Shown: positions 48,798 through 64,000, counted from the stretch's first letter. The stretch: DNA of 64,000 nt from Phoenix dactylifera (GCF_009389715.1 NC_052404.1:8454745-8518744), one strand, 5' to 3'. Notes: generated from the letters alone by a model not told the origin. Made by a program: numbers and translations.

Positions 48798-51700
48798 CAT
48801 TTATGTATGTATGTATGTAATTTTTTAAATCAGTTGAACTTGTGACATCAGAGTCCTAGTATAGATTAACGATGCTCATTCCATTAAGTGCTTCTTCTAT
48901 GGGTAATCATGTAACCACAAAGGCTTTTACAAGTGATACAAGATTTAAGCGTTGATGTAACCCTTTTGAGTTTATTACTTTGTTCTCTAGTTAATGATTA
49001 ACTTGATGAAAATCCTTTTAAATGGAAAGAGAGTGAATTACTCTTATTCCAATCCAAAGTTCGCCATCTCGGTACCAGACCCCGTACCGGTGCCACACTA
49101 GCACAATGTCGGTACAGTATGGTACAAAATTTTTTTGATGTACCGAATGTCGATATGCCACCCATATCGGATACCGATATTAAACTAGTACGGTACGGTA
49201 TGCCCCGTATCATCCAGTTCGGACCAGTACGATGTACCATATTTCAGTCTCTCTGTTTATGTACTTAAATGATATAAAGTCTCCATAACCGGTTAATCCT
49301 TCTGACACCCGTCGTTTCTGAACCTTCTGAGCAGAATATCATCTTGGAGAATGCTGGGAAAAAATTCTCAACCCACACTTCACTGGTTGAGACTTGAAAG
49401 ATCACATAGTGTGAAAGTAGCAAAAACATATCTTTCTTCATCTTCTAACAAGAAAATAGACATACGTCCTTGTGTTACAACAAATAACAAAAGAGGGTTG
49501 CATAGATGAAAGGGAACAAGCTAATCCATCAGTCCACAGAATTTCTGTTTGCTTATAACTAGCTGAAAGCATCAACATGGGTAAAATGCAGTAACACAGT
49601 TTCCTTTCCTTGAAGAGGTTATAATTCCCATACTAATCAGGAGCTCATGAGGCATATTTAACATGAAGGTCGTCAAGTCCTGTTAACAAGATGCAAGGCA
49701 ACTAATGATCACGAGATAAAGACGATCAAACTTAACGATTATCAAATTAAGAAGCAAGAACATATTTCTTCGGGGAATTGAATGTGGAGGCCATTTAATC
49801 CAATAATATGATCAAGGTAAGTAGAACCGGTACTAACAAACATATTGGCTAGTGACTAGAACGGTATGGCACTAGTTACCAAACCACAGCATACCAGAAC
49901 TACAAGGAGGGAGAGAGATAGGGCCGAAGAGGAAGGAGAGGGAGGAAGAAAAAGAAGGAGATAAAGCGAGAGGCAGAGAGAGAGGACTCACTTGGCCGAG
50001 CTTCACGATGAGGGAGAAAAGCCAGAGAGAGGCCGGATCCATAGTCGGCATCACCATCGCCACAACCCATCATGGTCCCCCCATTATAGAATCGTCGTCC
50101 AAAGAGGATCGGGGCCATCATCCAGCCCTAGGCACCCCAGAAACCCTAGAATCCCACCGGAATGGGTAGGGAGGATCGGGATGAGAATAGGGAGGCAATG
50201 GAAGGAGAGAGGGAAGAGATTGGATTTGGGGAAGAGAATGGTGAGAGATTGGAGAGGGGAGGAGGTAAGGAGGGGGATGGAGGAGGCGAGAGGAGAAAAG
50301 AGAGGAGAGGCAAGGGTTTCAAAGGATCCTTAAGGAGGAACTTATTGTTTCGAAGAGAGGCCTTGAACCGTGCTAACAACCGACTAGTCCGGTTCGGTAC
50401 GCCCCAAAATGGCCAGGTTGGCACGCTTCAAACCGGCTGGTTCAGCATGGTTCAACAATCTTTGATATCGATAATCATAATTAAGCCTTTTGATAATAGT
50501 GAGCCAATATTGTTAAATCTTTTTTTATTCATTTATCAATTTTATCCATTCACATATATTACATTCCACATTACCATGATGATGTCAAGCTTGAACAAGA
50601 AAAATTGAAAGGTTTGATTTCATGCTAAAACCTACTCGCAAATAAGCCTTTCAAATTATGTATAAATCTTAATTGTTGCATTTAGTTTTGGCTAAAACCA
50701 AGGCATTCTATGTAAGAATTGCTGTGTTGCATGATTCCATTATCATGAGAGCAAGGTTTGCCTAAAGACTCACTGTTTGTGGGCAAGCGTTACTTATGTT
50801 GTTTCCGTTTAATTGACATGCCACAAGTTAGCCTAAATAACGTTGAAAATATCCAAGAAATTAACTCACTGTACCGTGGAAATGATGTTACATGGCAACA
50901 CCAAATTGTAGAGGCATGAAAAACAATGCTTGCCGCATCCAATGAAAAAAGGGTGTGGGAGCAAGAAGAATAATTTTAGAAATGAAGTTTACAAGGTGAA
51001 GATTCAAATGACATGTATAAATCATAGGCTAATTACTATCAAGTTGGAAGAAGAAAAGAGATAAATAACACTATAATATGTATGAAGCCCATAAGGCAGG
51101 AGCAAAATGATAGCTTCATTCACAGAAAATAGATGTACTGAAGCAAATATACGATCAAGTAAATTAGATGCCTAGAGAGGGTGAATATGGTAAAGAAGGT
51201 AAAGAAAGTAAAGAAAGTAATAGTAAAAGATGTGCGAAGATACATGGTGGACAAAGGTATGAATGTCAGAAGAAAATCAGGATTCAATCTTTGAGTTTGC
51301 AGCAATATATGATCTCATAATAGCAAAACAGAAAGGAACACATTTATTGATTTAGAAGTGGATTTAATGTCACAGAAATATTCCTTCGGACAACTGAAGA
51401 GCTCTATAAATACAAAGATTGTAAAATGATGCCTACACAAAAGGGCAACATGGAAAAAGGGATGAGTTTATTTCGAAGTTGGGTAGCATTAAGATTGTTT
51501 CAATTTGAATTCCTGAGAGATCTAGATAAAAGCAACACACACATAGAGAAGGCTGGTGATGGAAAATTGACCACTCCAAGGTGATTAAGTGAAAAATCAA
51601 AGTCAACGATTCTAAAGAATAACACAGAAGTCTTTAAAATAGATTTGAAACAATATAAACATAAACTGGTTAAGCTAAGTGCACAGCTTATGATGATCTA

Positions 51701-52483
51701 GGTTAACTAATAAGGAAAGAAACTTGTGAATTGACTAAGATAAGACAGAAGACGAATAAAGAGACCAGATTAGGAAAAGTACATGTGACTATATCAAAAG
51801 AGGCACAGGAAAAACATGGATGCTAAGATGTGGAGGAGAAGTCAAACCAGTTAGAAGTAATAAAAATGCCCAAGTGACAATGTCTGGAAAAAATTTGTAA
51901 GAAAATAATAATAATAATAATAATAATCCATGCACATTTGTTGAAATGAAGAACAATATGCAACATCATTTATTACGCAGGAAGAAAGGCATGAAGGGAT
52001 AAGAAGATCATATACCTTCTTACAAAGCCAAATGAAAATCCCCCCACTCAAAATTCCAATAACAACCCAGTTTCCACTGCCATGGATCTGTCCTTCTTGC
52101 ACTAGGTCAAAGCTAGCAGCCAACATCACTCCGGCGGCCAACCCATTGCATACACCTGCCCATTGTGGCTCTAACTCCACAAAGAAAAACGGAATTGCGC
52201 CCAAGGCTGTTGCTGCAGCCATGGCAAGAGTAAGCCATGCAACTGTAGAAACTGAAACTCTGGTATTAGCAGCTTTCCTCTCACCAAACCCTTGAAAACT
52301 ATCCTCAGAGGTACCAAATTCGGCTTCTCTGCCAGTTCCATCTATAACTGCACTTTCTAAGTTCCTATGAGGAGCTTTCCGAGAGCTCCAGATGAATTGT
52401 TTCTCAGATTCTGCAATGGCAGAACCATGCAGTAAAACAAATACTAGAAAGAATGGTAGGAGGATTCTTGGCCTTGAGGCCAT
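44593..52483 (-). CDS. ZIP-family metal (putative zinc) transporter, At3g08650 type
   Basis: Five minus-strand exons join in frame to 596 aa: 52016-52483, 48110-48394, 45877-46005, 45565-45662 and 44593-45403. The N-terminus MASRPRILLPFFLVFVLLHG is a signal peptide or first membrane segment. Many hydrophobic helices follow, among them VAWLTLAMAAATALGAIPFF. ZIP metal-site motifs are present: HSFGEG (about 187-192), HNIPEG (218-223) and HALAEG (451-456). ZIP proteins move zinc or related divalent metals into the cytosol; metal and membrane here are inferred only. Length fits the Arabidopsis homologue, about 595 aa. The first intron (48395-52015) is 3.6 kb and contains a GGTAC-rich repeat and a GC-rich insertion. 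A 5' leader probably starts near 53.8 kb, so an upstream untranslated intron is likely. Confidence 0.95.
48755..48797. repeat. (AT)n(GT)n compound microsatellite
   Basis: AT repeats pass directly into GT repeats within the first intron of the metal transporter gene. Confidence 0.95.
49060..49245 (-). repeat. Dispersed GGTAC-rich repeat, copy 2
   Basis: On the minus strand this reads in the same order as 33085-33260: ACGGGGCATACCGTACC, CGGTATC, GGTACATC, an A-run, then GTGCTAGTGTGGCACC. The two copies differ at many sites, so the insertions are old. It lies in the first intron of the metal transporter gene. Confidence 0.75.
49800..50470. other. GA-rich insertion with gene-like core in an intron
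   Basis: Flanks carry AACCGGTACTAAC and GGTTCGGTACGCCCC motifs. The core contains long GA-rich tracts and GC-rich sequence. On the minus strand, 50063 down to 49992 reads MAMVMPTMDPASLWLFSLIVKLGQ in pieces, followed at once by GTGAGT, an ideal splice donor. This resembles a captured first exon. I cannot identify the parent gene. Confidence 0.35.
51903..51928. repeat. (AAT)n microsatellite
   Basis: Trinucleotide run about 90 bp from the donor of the first coding exon of the metal transporter gene. Confidence 0.9.
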
Positions 52484-52707
52484 CTATTCAAATAATTTTC
52501 AACATCAATGCATCCAACCCTGCTTTTGCCTGAAACAGGTTAGATCTACCAGTCCATATACAGCTAGAAAACAGAAAATGCTTGTTCTTGTATCCAACTC
52601 CGAGGTTCATATAATGCTGCAATTTTTTTAGCAACTAACCTTTCAGAATGCACCGGGTTGTATATGAATCACTAAGAAATCTTTAACATGGTATGTTGCA
52701 ACTCAAA

Positions 52708-52838
52708 GATGTAGTGTTGGCATCGGCAAGTCCCTCCTCTGATTCACTGTTTCCCATATAAACTACAGATTAGATGTAGTGTTGGCATCAGCAAGTCCCT
52801 CCTCTGATTGACTGTTTCCTATATTAACTGCAGATTAT
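52708..52838. repeat. 65-bp tandem duplication upstream of the metal transporter
   Basis: Units begin GATGTAGTGTTGGCATC at 52708 and 52773 and differ at a few bases. They are 225 bp or more upstream of the start codon, probably in a 5' untranslated intron. Confidence 0.88.
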
Positions 52839-52839
52839 A

Positions 52840-55015
52840 CGTCGATATACACAAAACCAGATATTCTAAAACAATGGTCCATAAGCACTTGTGGAATGTG
52901 GTGCAACTGATCCTTCCATTCAAAAGGACAGACAACACCCAGTGAGATATTTGAGTGTCACATCAAGTGTAGCATCTCAGATGAATCAACACTGTACCAT
53001 CAAAACATACAGAGATCAGATTATACTTCCATGAACTCATTGAATTACAATATATTCAAGATCAAATAAAGCAAAATTAAGAACTTAATAGAATCATATG
53101 GAAAAAAATCTATTTAAAAAGAAGCAGCTATTATGAACAAGAAGAACAGATATTCAGAACCAGGAGACTCCAAATCAGTTCCCGCAGCTAAATTAAGTGG
53201 CATACGACCAAAGTTCCAATCTGATGAAGGATTAAAATACAACTAATATATAGATCTATAGTTTTTATCTAATAAAAATCCCAGACTTGATAATTATCAG
53301 GAATAGCAAATGGGGGTTTGTTGAATGCGTGATACATTGACTGAAATATTGTTTTTTATATAAAAATATCTCATCAAAATCCCTTTTTCTCCCTTTACAC
53401 CATTCATTAACATGCCTTACCGGTTCAAATTCGAGTTGCCTGACAGAATGCAAACAAAGGGATTCTGATCGCACATTCAACAAAAAAGGAAAACAAAGGA
53501 AGGGGAAAACCCTCTATGTCTCTTTCTACCAAAAGAAAGATCTATTAAAAACTACTTTCCAACTAGCTAACCTAGAACAAAGACAAATTTCATTCCAGAA
53601 CCCTAATCTCGCCAATTACCTCCAATTGGCTCCAAGATTCCCAAAAATCCAAGGAAATCCAACCCATTGACGGAATTAGGGCTGCAGATAGAACCACCGA
53701 CGCGATCCCCACCAAAGTTTTCGAAAAACAAATAAGATTGCGAAGAAAGCCGGGATCCAGGACTTCACGTACAAGGGGAGAAGGAGAAATCTTGTGGACG
53801 AATAAACCCTAATCTTTCATCAGTAGTTGGTAAAAAAGGAAAATAGCAATTTAAAATACTTTTACCAAAAAAAAACAGTGGTGGTTGTCATCCTCATCCG
53901 AGATCTGGTCCGATATATCGTTTTATATCTATGTCGGCCGCTAATCCGTACGCTATGTGGAATATTAGATCTCAAATGATATGAACTCAAACTCCGTACT
54001 ATATGAGATGGCAATTGGCCAATATGGGGTCGGGTTTGAATTCTAACTCAGTCCAGAGACCGACAACGCTTAAGTACGAACATAATCGGATATACCAGCT
54101 GGCTGGCAATGCTGATTTGAAGTGGACATGGGATCAACTTAGCTAATATCTACCGGCCAAAGCTCCCAAGATAAAAGCTCTATTACTTACGGCAATGACT
54201 ATCAGATCCTAAGCCCACTTAGCTTTTTATTGTTTGGAAGAGAGAAAAGATATGGTAATAGTTGGCGGAGGGACAAACAAGGACAACAAAGGATGAAAGT
54301 GGAATGAATAATATCCATCCGAATCTATTTGGATATAAATAGAAATTTGAACAACTGACTAATATTTATATCCGTATTCATATCCGTCTAAAAAAAATGG
54401 ATATGGATGTGAATCGACAACTATTCAATCCATAGCTAAATATCTGATTCCATTTATAACTCTATTTAATTTTATATGACATTCATATACTTTTAATAAA
54501 AATAAATGACCATACTAATTTACTATTAATTTGATTTATCATTTACTTATTAATATCTTTGATTTTGTGGTCATAAAATTTAATTATTCGATTTATATTC
54601 GTATTTATATCTATATTTTTGATATATATTTTGTATCTGTATCCGTTTAAAACAAATATAGGTGTGAATTTTTGCATCCGACTAATATCTGTATCCATAT
54701 CTGTATTCGTCGAATAAAACAAATATGAATATGGATATGCTAGCATCGGATTTATATTCGATCTGATTTCAGCCTTACTTTGACAAAGAGATAAGCTCGT
54801 GATTTTATAAGAGGAGAGTGGAATGAGGAGAAGAGACTTTATCATTGCCCGTGAAGAGGGTTGAACAAGTAGAGAAGAAACACATTGGCATCGTATAAAA
54901 AATAGAAAGGATGGGAGGATGGAGGAGGCAATATCAATCCAATAACTCATATATTCAGGACTTTTCATTTCAATCAGGGACTTGAGTTGATAGGTATAGA
55001 TTCTTTGATGGAAGT
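52840..55015. other. 5' flank of the metal transporter, then intergenic
   Basis: Minus-strand sequence near 53630-53830 (GC-richer, GGGATCGCGTCGGTGG) is a plausible leader and promoter-proximal region of the metal transporter. At 54340-54770 many TATCCGTAT/ATATCCG-type motifs in both orientations mark a degenerate repeat of unknown class. No gene is seen. Confidence 0.35.
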
Positions 55016-55245
55016 AGGTTTGACCCAACCAATAGGGGGGTCAGCGGACACCAATCCGCGAATCAGACAAATCCAATTAAGCTGCCCCAAGTCGATAATC
55101 AAGATTTTGGTCAAAATTCCACATATAGTTGGACGTGAAGCAGGTTTGACCCAACCAACACGGAGGTCAGTGGGTACCAATCCACGAATCCAACAAATCC
55201 AACGAAGTTGGCCTTAAGTCAATAATCAAGATTGTGGTCAAATAG
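55016..55245. repeat. 126-bp tandem duplication
   Basis: Two units share AGGTTTGACCCAACCAA at 55016 and 55142, then GGTCAG, CCAATCC, CAAATCCAA and TCAATAATCAAGATT-like blocks in the same order. The copies have diverged moderately. Confidence 0.82.
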
Positions 55246-55639
55246 TTAGATCAGTCTAACTATTTCACACTCTTCTCATATTCCGACAAAGAAGCTAGAA
55301 AAGAAAATACATACAAAATTTACATATGGCCTTGAAAAAATTATTAGTTTTTGACATGGTGTAGAAATTTGAGTTTCTTCGTAGAATCATTCAAAGAACA
55401 AAGACTTGGAACAAAAATTCTAAATCATTGGTGATTTGAAGAAGGAGAAGGGAGCATAATTGAACATTGCTTTCTCAATTTTTTGGATGTTGGGAGTGAA
55501 GCCTGATTATAATCTATAATAAATAGAGAATCCAGAGCATTAGCAATAGCTAAGTAGCAAGGGAAAGAGGGGGGAAGTTGTCTGATCAAAAAGTCTGGTA
55601 TTCAAATAAAGGCTCATTCCAGTTAGTATTCAAATCCAA

Positions 55640-57060
55640 GATAAAGATGATTTTTATTTTTTTGGTACAGTGAATGATTACATCTCTGAGAAACACAGAG
55701 CCAGTGAAGGATACTTTAAGAATATTTGTCGGACAAAACCAACTCCCATCCTATCCTCTGCAAGGATGTGGGCATATCGCTAGCAGAAAAAACACAATCC
55801 CCTGAAGGGCCCTCTTAGATAACCAATCCGCCGTCTATTCTGCTCCCGATAAATATGAGAGACTGCACCGGTTGGAAATAGTCGTTTGGTAGCTAAAATA
55901 TTCTAGTTAATATTTAATAAACTTGATTTTGCATAAGATAATATAGTTTTATATATTTTTGAATATAAATATATTATGTGTTTATTATATATTGATACCA
56001 GCTATTGAAAATATGATTAGGTAAAACTATGATTCTAGTTATTTTGAGATTATAAGGAATGAAAAAACAATCCCGTTGAAGGGCCCTCTTAGATGACCAA
56101 TCCGCATCCCTATTCTGCTCCTGATAAACGCGAGAGATTACACCGGTTTGAACCAGACACTTGGCAGCTAAAATATTCTAATTAATATTTAATAAATTTG
56201 ATTTTGTGTGAGATAATATAGTTCTATATAATTTTTGATATGAATATATTTATGTGTTTATTATATATAGATATCAGCTATTGAAGATATGATTATGTGA
56301 ACTATGATTGTAGTTATCTTGAAACTATAAGGAATGAAAAAACACAATCCCTCTTAAGGGCCCTCTTAGATGACCAAGACTACACAGGTTGGGAACAGTC
56401 ATTTAGTAGCCAAAGTATTCTTACCCTGCAGGAAGAAGGATGAGAAATCCAATCCACCACTATAAGTGAATCCCCTTGTAACTCATGGTCCCAACCTGGC
56501 TGCTGTTAGTTCTACATAACAGAAGAAATTGAAATATTCTTACCTTCAATATAAAAAGATTTCATAAGCATCTCTAATAATGCAAGCTACTGCTGCACCA
56601 CCTCCTTGCACCGCGGCATCGAAGCTGATCATTAACACCCTAAAAGGAGGAGGCAGCCAAGAAAGAAAATTTTGAGGAAAATTGTGCTGGAAAGCACCTG
56701 TAAGCTGCCTCAGTGCTTTGACTGGGTGTGAATGCTAAATCCCCTGCTTGCATCATGAAAATGAGACATAACCAGGCGATGCGGAGGAGCACTTTGCTTC
56801 TGAAATATTCTGCAATTTCTAGCATTCCATATCAACCAAACCATATTACCCATCATTGCTTTCACCCCCTTCTCTACCTGGGCATGAGCTAAACAAACAA
56901 TCAATGCCGGCAAAGAAGTAAGGGGTAGATGAAGCTCAGTGAGCATAGTTAGCTGATTCCAACACTGCTGAGCAAATGAACATTGTACAATCACATGCCG
57001 GCAATCTTCCACACCATCACTACAGAGATCACAATAAATCCTAGATAAAGGTGATTAAAA
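55640..57060 (-). mobile_element. LINE 3' fragment, interrupted by tandem duplication
   Basis: The minus strand from about 57010 reads MEDCRHVIVQCSFAQQCW and later MVWLIWNARNCRIFQ, the zinc-binding reverse-transcriptase-associated (zf-RVT) region of plant LINEs. An RNase H start follows near 56640-56560 (MISFDAAVQGGGAAVACIIR). The 3' end is probably the A-rich ACCAAAAAAATAAAAATC near 55650. Stops and frame breaks show it is dead. The stretch 55793-56400 is expanded by a 275-bp direct duplication. Confidence 0.7.
55793..56410. repeat. About 275-bp tandem duplication, two full units plus a partial
   Basis: GGGCCCTCTTAGAT occurs at 55807, 56081 and 56358 (periods 274 and 277). Each is followed by CCAATCC- or CCAAGACT-type sequence and an AT-rich tail ending TATAAGGAATGAAAAAAC. 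The third unit is cut after about 60 bp. Confidence 0.9.
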
Positions 57061-57779
57061 AATAAAAAAAAGTAAAGAGAAACAAAGAGTTCGATTTCAT
57101 AAAACTTATTTTTTTTCTTTCACTTATCCCAATTCTTTACATGTTGCTCTGAAGTATGAATATCAAAGAAAAAGAAACGAACACATCGGATACATAACAT
57201 CAGTCTAGCGCAACACATGCATTACGAACAAGTTTTGTTGGGGGGAGTTGGGCTCTAGAATGGAAAGAAGAATGAATGACTTCCACTCCAGCTATTTGGT
57301 TGGGAGTAGTTCCATTCCCATTCCCATTTTAGGAGGGAATGGAAATGCTCTAATCCTTCAAAACCTAATTCAGACCCTCCCCTTTACATTTACATAAAAA
57401 TTAATTTTCTAAAAATAGTTCTCTATTTAATTAATTTTTCAAACGTTTAACTTTTGAGCCATCTTGATTCTCGTTCCAATCCATTTTGATGCTAACAAGA
57501 TCATAGTTGTTGTTTGAGTTTTCTAGATGGAAAACTTAAACACTTTTGTCTCTTAATTAACCTAGGAAGATGGTAAGTATTCCATCTGAATGCTTAAGAT
57601 AGCCATGACAATGTGATTAAGATCAAACTACAATACTAGAGAAATTTTATTACCTTGCATAAACCTTTGTGTTATTAGGCATGACTTTCTGGGCATTTCT
57701 GATGTGTTTGAAGGAGTTCTTTAGTCTCATGAGTTTGCCTCTAGGTGATAAATCATGATCCTCTGTTTTTAGCTTTCAA
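57061..57779. other. Intergenic, MITE-like patch only
   Basis: At 57270-57360 GGAATG/CATTCC-rich inverted blocks with TTTGGTTGGGAG resemble the ends of a small DNA transposon, but I could not fix its borders. No gene is seen. Confidence 0.3.
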
Positions 57780-57789
57780 ATTGGTGGGT

Positions 57790-58600
57790 TGAATAGGGCT
57801 CCTGGAAGACGGGCTCCTACTCTTTCTAACTTGACCTTCTCGAGCTGCCTGGCACAAGAGCAAGCACTGTACTCTATTCGCACCCGTCCCTGCACCCGCC
57901 ACAGAAAGAGCTACACAAGCATAGTCACCTTCGAGTGGAATACGCGTGAGGCATTAACGAATCTCACATTGATTGAAGTGTTTGATCTTCCCCGGTCAGT
58001 CAAAAGAAGAGAAGCAAGTTGATCGGGGAGAGGCAGGTGGTAGAGGCACTGAACTACTCTCACGGTCCTGGGAGAGGATCCGTGTGATGAGCCAAAAGCC
58101 ACCTATATTGAATGATGGTATGTTGTTCCGTATACCTTAGTACAAGATCGAAAAAATTTCTTCTCATTCCAAGTGAGATGCTTCGTACCACCTCAGACTA
58201 CTATCCTATGATCATTTACATGGAAGGTATGCATTCTGCTAAACCCTCTAATCGTCCCTTCAGGTGTGAAGCAGTCTGGTTCTCTCATCCGCACTTTAGA
58301 AAGATTATTTTGAATATCTGAGAAAAGAAAAAGGTTTAAGCTATATAACACCGTTAGTCTTTACTAATATGAAGGTTATTATTTACTTGGAGTATTATAA
58401 GAATATTCTTTTTAAATAAAATATTGATTGTAAGTATTTTATACACTCAACCAATGGACCAGCTTTCCGAAACAGCGAGAGAAGCCGGAAAAGCGGAACT
58501 CGGGGAGCCCTCAGAACCTCAACCGGTTTCGTCAAAAGAAAAAGGAAAAGCACCTATTCAGGAGAAAAAAGAAGAGGCCGGGTCAGAAGAAGGATAAAGG
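57790..58600 (+). other. Possible organelle-derived or foreign segment
   Basis: Blocks at 57790-58100 and 58450-58600 have balanced base composition unlike the AT-rich flanks and look like plant mitochondrial spacer or gene-end DNA. A 47-codon frame at 58454-58597 begins MDQLSETAREAGKAELG and is Glu/Lys-rich to its stop. I cannot name the source gene. The assignment rests on composition and general appearance only. Confidence 0.3.
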
Positions 58601-58837
58601 TAAATGGGCATGCTTTTTCAACCATTTCTATCGCAAACAGGTGCTCAGCTCATGCTAGATTAATCGGTTACATGCTAGAAATTTGGAGGAGCTAGTTTCT
58701 TCAGCACGCTGGAGCAGTCAGCAAGAAGTGGGAGAATCCAAACCTTCATTACTTTTTTCCTGGAGTTGTCCCAACGTCATAAAGACTTTGTTCCCACCCA
58801 CTTGTTGCTGCTGAATAACTGTGAGGAGGCTACCTAA

Positions 58838-59285
58838 TAGGGCTCGTTTGGTTCGCAGAAAAAGGAAGAGAAAAAGTGTGATTAATAGAAAAATAATGAG
58901 ATACCTCTTATTTGGTTAGAGTTTTCAAAAGAGAGATGAAAAAATTGTATTCCCATGAGAATATGATTCCCACATTTCATGAAAAAGCATTTTCCATAAG
59001 AAACATGAAAAAGTTATTTTCCTATGAGACAGAAATCACTCAATTTTTATTTTTTCCAAAAAAATCCTTTACCATTAAAGAGGCCTTAAAAACCTAATTT
59101 TTATTAAGAGTATAATAAAAATTACACATAATTCTTTCAAAAAAGTCAACCAAACATAAACACTCTGAAAATCTGTCACTTTCCCATGCCAAAAGTACAT
59201 TTCCAAATATTCTCTTCCTAGAATTTTTTTTTCAGAAATCATATTCCTAGAATAAAAAATGCTTCCCGCAAACCAAACGAGCTCA
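58838..59285. mobile_element. MITE, 448 bp
   Basis: Ends read TAGGGCTCGTTTGGTTCGC and, reverse complemented, TGAGCTCGTTTGGTTTGCG, an imperfect terminal inverted repeat. TAA flanks both sides (58835-58837 and 59286-59288). The GCTCGTTTGGTT end is common in grass and palm MITEs. The AT-rich interior has no coding capacity. Confidence 0.68.
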
Positions 59286-59635
59286 TAAAAAAAAACAAAA
59301 AAAAAAAGGCGAAAACCTATCAGATGTCAATGCACACACGAGTTTCCCACTGATCCATGTAGTTAAAGTATAAGCACGATAGAAAGCAAGGTGCAGAATT
59401 TATTTCATATTTCATAACACTTCAACAGAAGCAGGTTCAAAAGCTGAACTGACAAATCAAGATGTTCAAGCACAGGATCAAAAAACAAATATCCATAATA
59501 ACAGGTAAACCTAGCAGTCATATGCAGCAAAAGGCAACACACTAAATAGAAAATTAAACTCCAACATGATCTTGGACATTACAACAGAAATTGATAGATC
59601 AACAGCCTTGTCCTTGTTCCGTAATGGAGGAGATC

Positions 59636-63344
<3,709 letters not shown>

Positions 63345-63415
63345 GGCTGAGACGATGAAGGAAGGAGGGCGAAAGCGGCTGCGGTGGAAAACCTAAGGGC
63401 GACACGAATGCCCTC

Positions 63416-63425
63416 TATATATATA
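63416..63425 (-). promoter_or_regulatory. TATA box of RPL10
   Basis: TATATATATA lies 72-81 bp upstream of the RPL10 start codon on the minus strand. This is a suitable distance for a short 5' leader. Confidence 0.6.
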
Positions 63426-63439
63426 CCGAAACGGCTTCA

Positions 63440-63449
63440 AAACCCTAAA
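63440..63449 (-). promoter_or_regulatory. Telo-box (AAACCCTAA) in the RPL10 promoter
   Basis: AAACCCTAAA on the + strand (TTTAGGGTTT on the minus) lies just upstream of the TATA run. Telo-boxes are a known hallmark of plant ribosomal protein gene promoters, usually together with site II elements. Confidence 0.7.
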
Positions 63450-63462
63450 GCGGGTATGAGGC

Positions 63463-63514
63463 GGCCCAAACCGGCTTCCAGCTTTAAATGGCCCGAGCTG
63501 GATTAGGATGGGCC
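63463..63514. promoter_or_regulatory. Site II (TGGGCC) elements of the RPL10 promoter
   Basis: TGGGCC occurs on the minus strand at 63463-63468 and on the + strand at 63509-63514, with a related GGCCC between them near 63490. These TCP-factor-type sites act with telo-boxes in plant translation genes. Confidence 0.65.
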
Positions 63515-63529
63515 GACCGTTCAACTGAA

Positions 63530-64000
63530 CTGGCGAAATGCTTCTTCTCCATCCTTCCTTTGACGTGTGTGAGTGCGTCATGCCATTATTTTTCTCCTCG
63601 CAAATCTCAGCTTCTTTGAGCCTTGGAACGCTTCAAAACTCTAAAGCCACAAGATATTATATCAATTCATCTTACTTTCTTGTTAATGAATTGATTTGAT
63701 TTATTAATCAACCAGAGTTTGGCATGTGAGGTTAGTGTATGTGCTCGAGCCAACCTTGATTGAGTTTCGGACAAATGAAGATTGTTTTATTTATCAAGCT
63801 TAGTTTATTAATCATTTGATCGAGCTTAATATCATGTCAAGCCAGCATTACGTTTGATCCATTGGTTTGATAGTCTCGAATCAAGCTAAAATTAATTCGA
63901 GATTATAATAGACCTGAATCAAGCTCGTTTGTAGCTTAACCTAATGTTTGATTGATTCAAAGATTGGAAAATAAATAATATTTAATCAGGAAAAAAATAT
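63530..64000. other. Upstream flank, nothing recognised
   Basis: AT-rich sequence beyond the RPL10 promoter with repeated TCAAGCT/GAGCTT-like words (63720-63950), possibly repeat debris. No gene is seen. Confidence 0.35.

Noticed and set aside
54543..55028. 161-codon minus-strand frame
   Set aside because: Composed of Ile/Tyr/Asn-rich translation of degenerate TATCCG-type repeats; no recognisable domain.

Overview
This is a plant nuclear window, most likely from a monocot. The genes are intron-rich plant families with GT/AG introns. Intergenic DNA is AT-rich. The quinone oxidoreductase first exon is sharply GC-rich, as is common in monocots. Several introns exceed 2 kb (one is about 5.9 kb) and are filled with transposon debris. 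A palm or a similar monocot would fit, but the species is an inference.

Layout. 1-2.6 kb: AT-rich DNA with no recognisable gene. 2.6-6.2 kb (+): a ten-exon gene for a plant bromodomain protein. 7.9-10.35 kb (+): a tandem, decayed copy of that gene whose last intron carries a small LTR retroelement (TRIM-like). 10.7-14.7 kb (+): a six-exon NADPH:quinone oxidoreductase-like gene with a 75-bp tandem duplication just upstream. 15.73-15.80 kb (-): tRNA-Pro(UGG). 16.7-22 kb: LINE relics and an unexplained Gly/Arg-rich ORF beside a near-perfect inverted repeat. 22.5-39.8 kb (-): an eight-exon membrane RING-finger E3 ligase gene (RNFT/At5g01960 type). Its introns hold two nested hAT elements with intact 8-bp target duplications, a SINE, a MITE, a large hairpin and a dispersed repeat. 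40-44.5 kb: intergenic. 44.6-52.5 kb (-): a five-exon ZIP-family metal transporter gene (At3g08650 type). 53-59.6 kb: intergenic tandem duplications, a LINE relic, an organelle-like segment and a MITE. 59.6-63.3 kb (-): ribosomal protein L10 (uL16), with a 10-bp first coding exon and a telo-box/site II/TATA promoter.

The five protein genes belong to unrelated housekeeping functions (chromatin, redox, ubiquitination, metal transport, translation). There is no operon and no evident biosynthetic cluster. Every coding exon given was joined by hand with reading-frame continuity checked across introns. No wholly new system was found. The most notable features are the gene-duplication/TRIM scar, the hAT-in-hAT nest with captured GC-rich sequence, and the inverted repeat near 19 kb.
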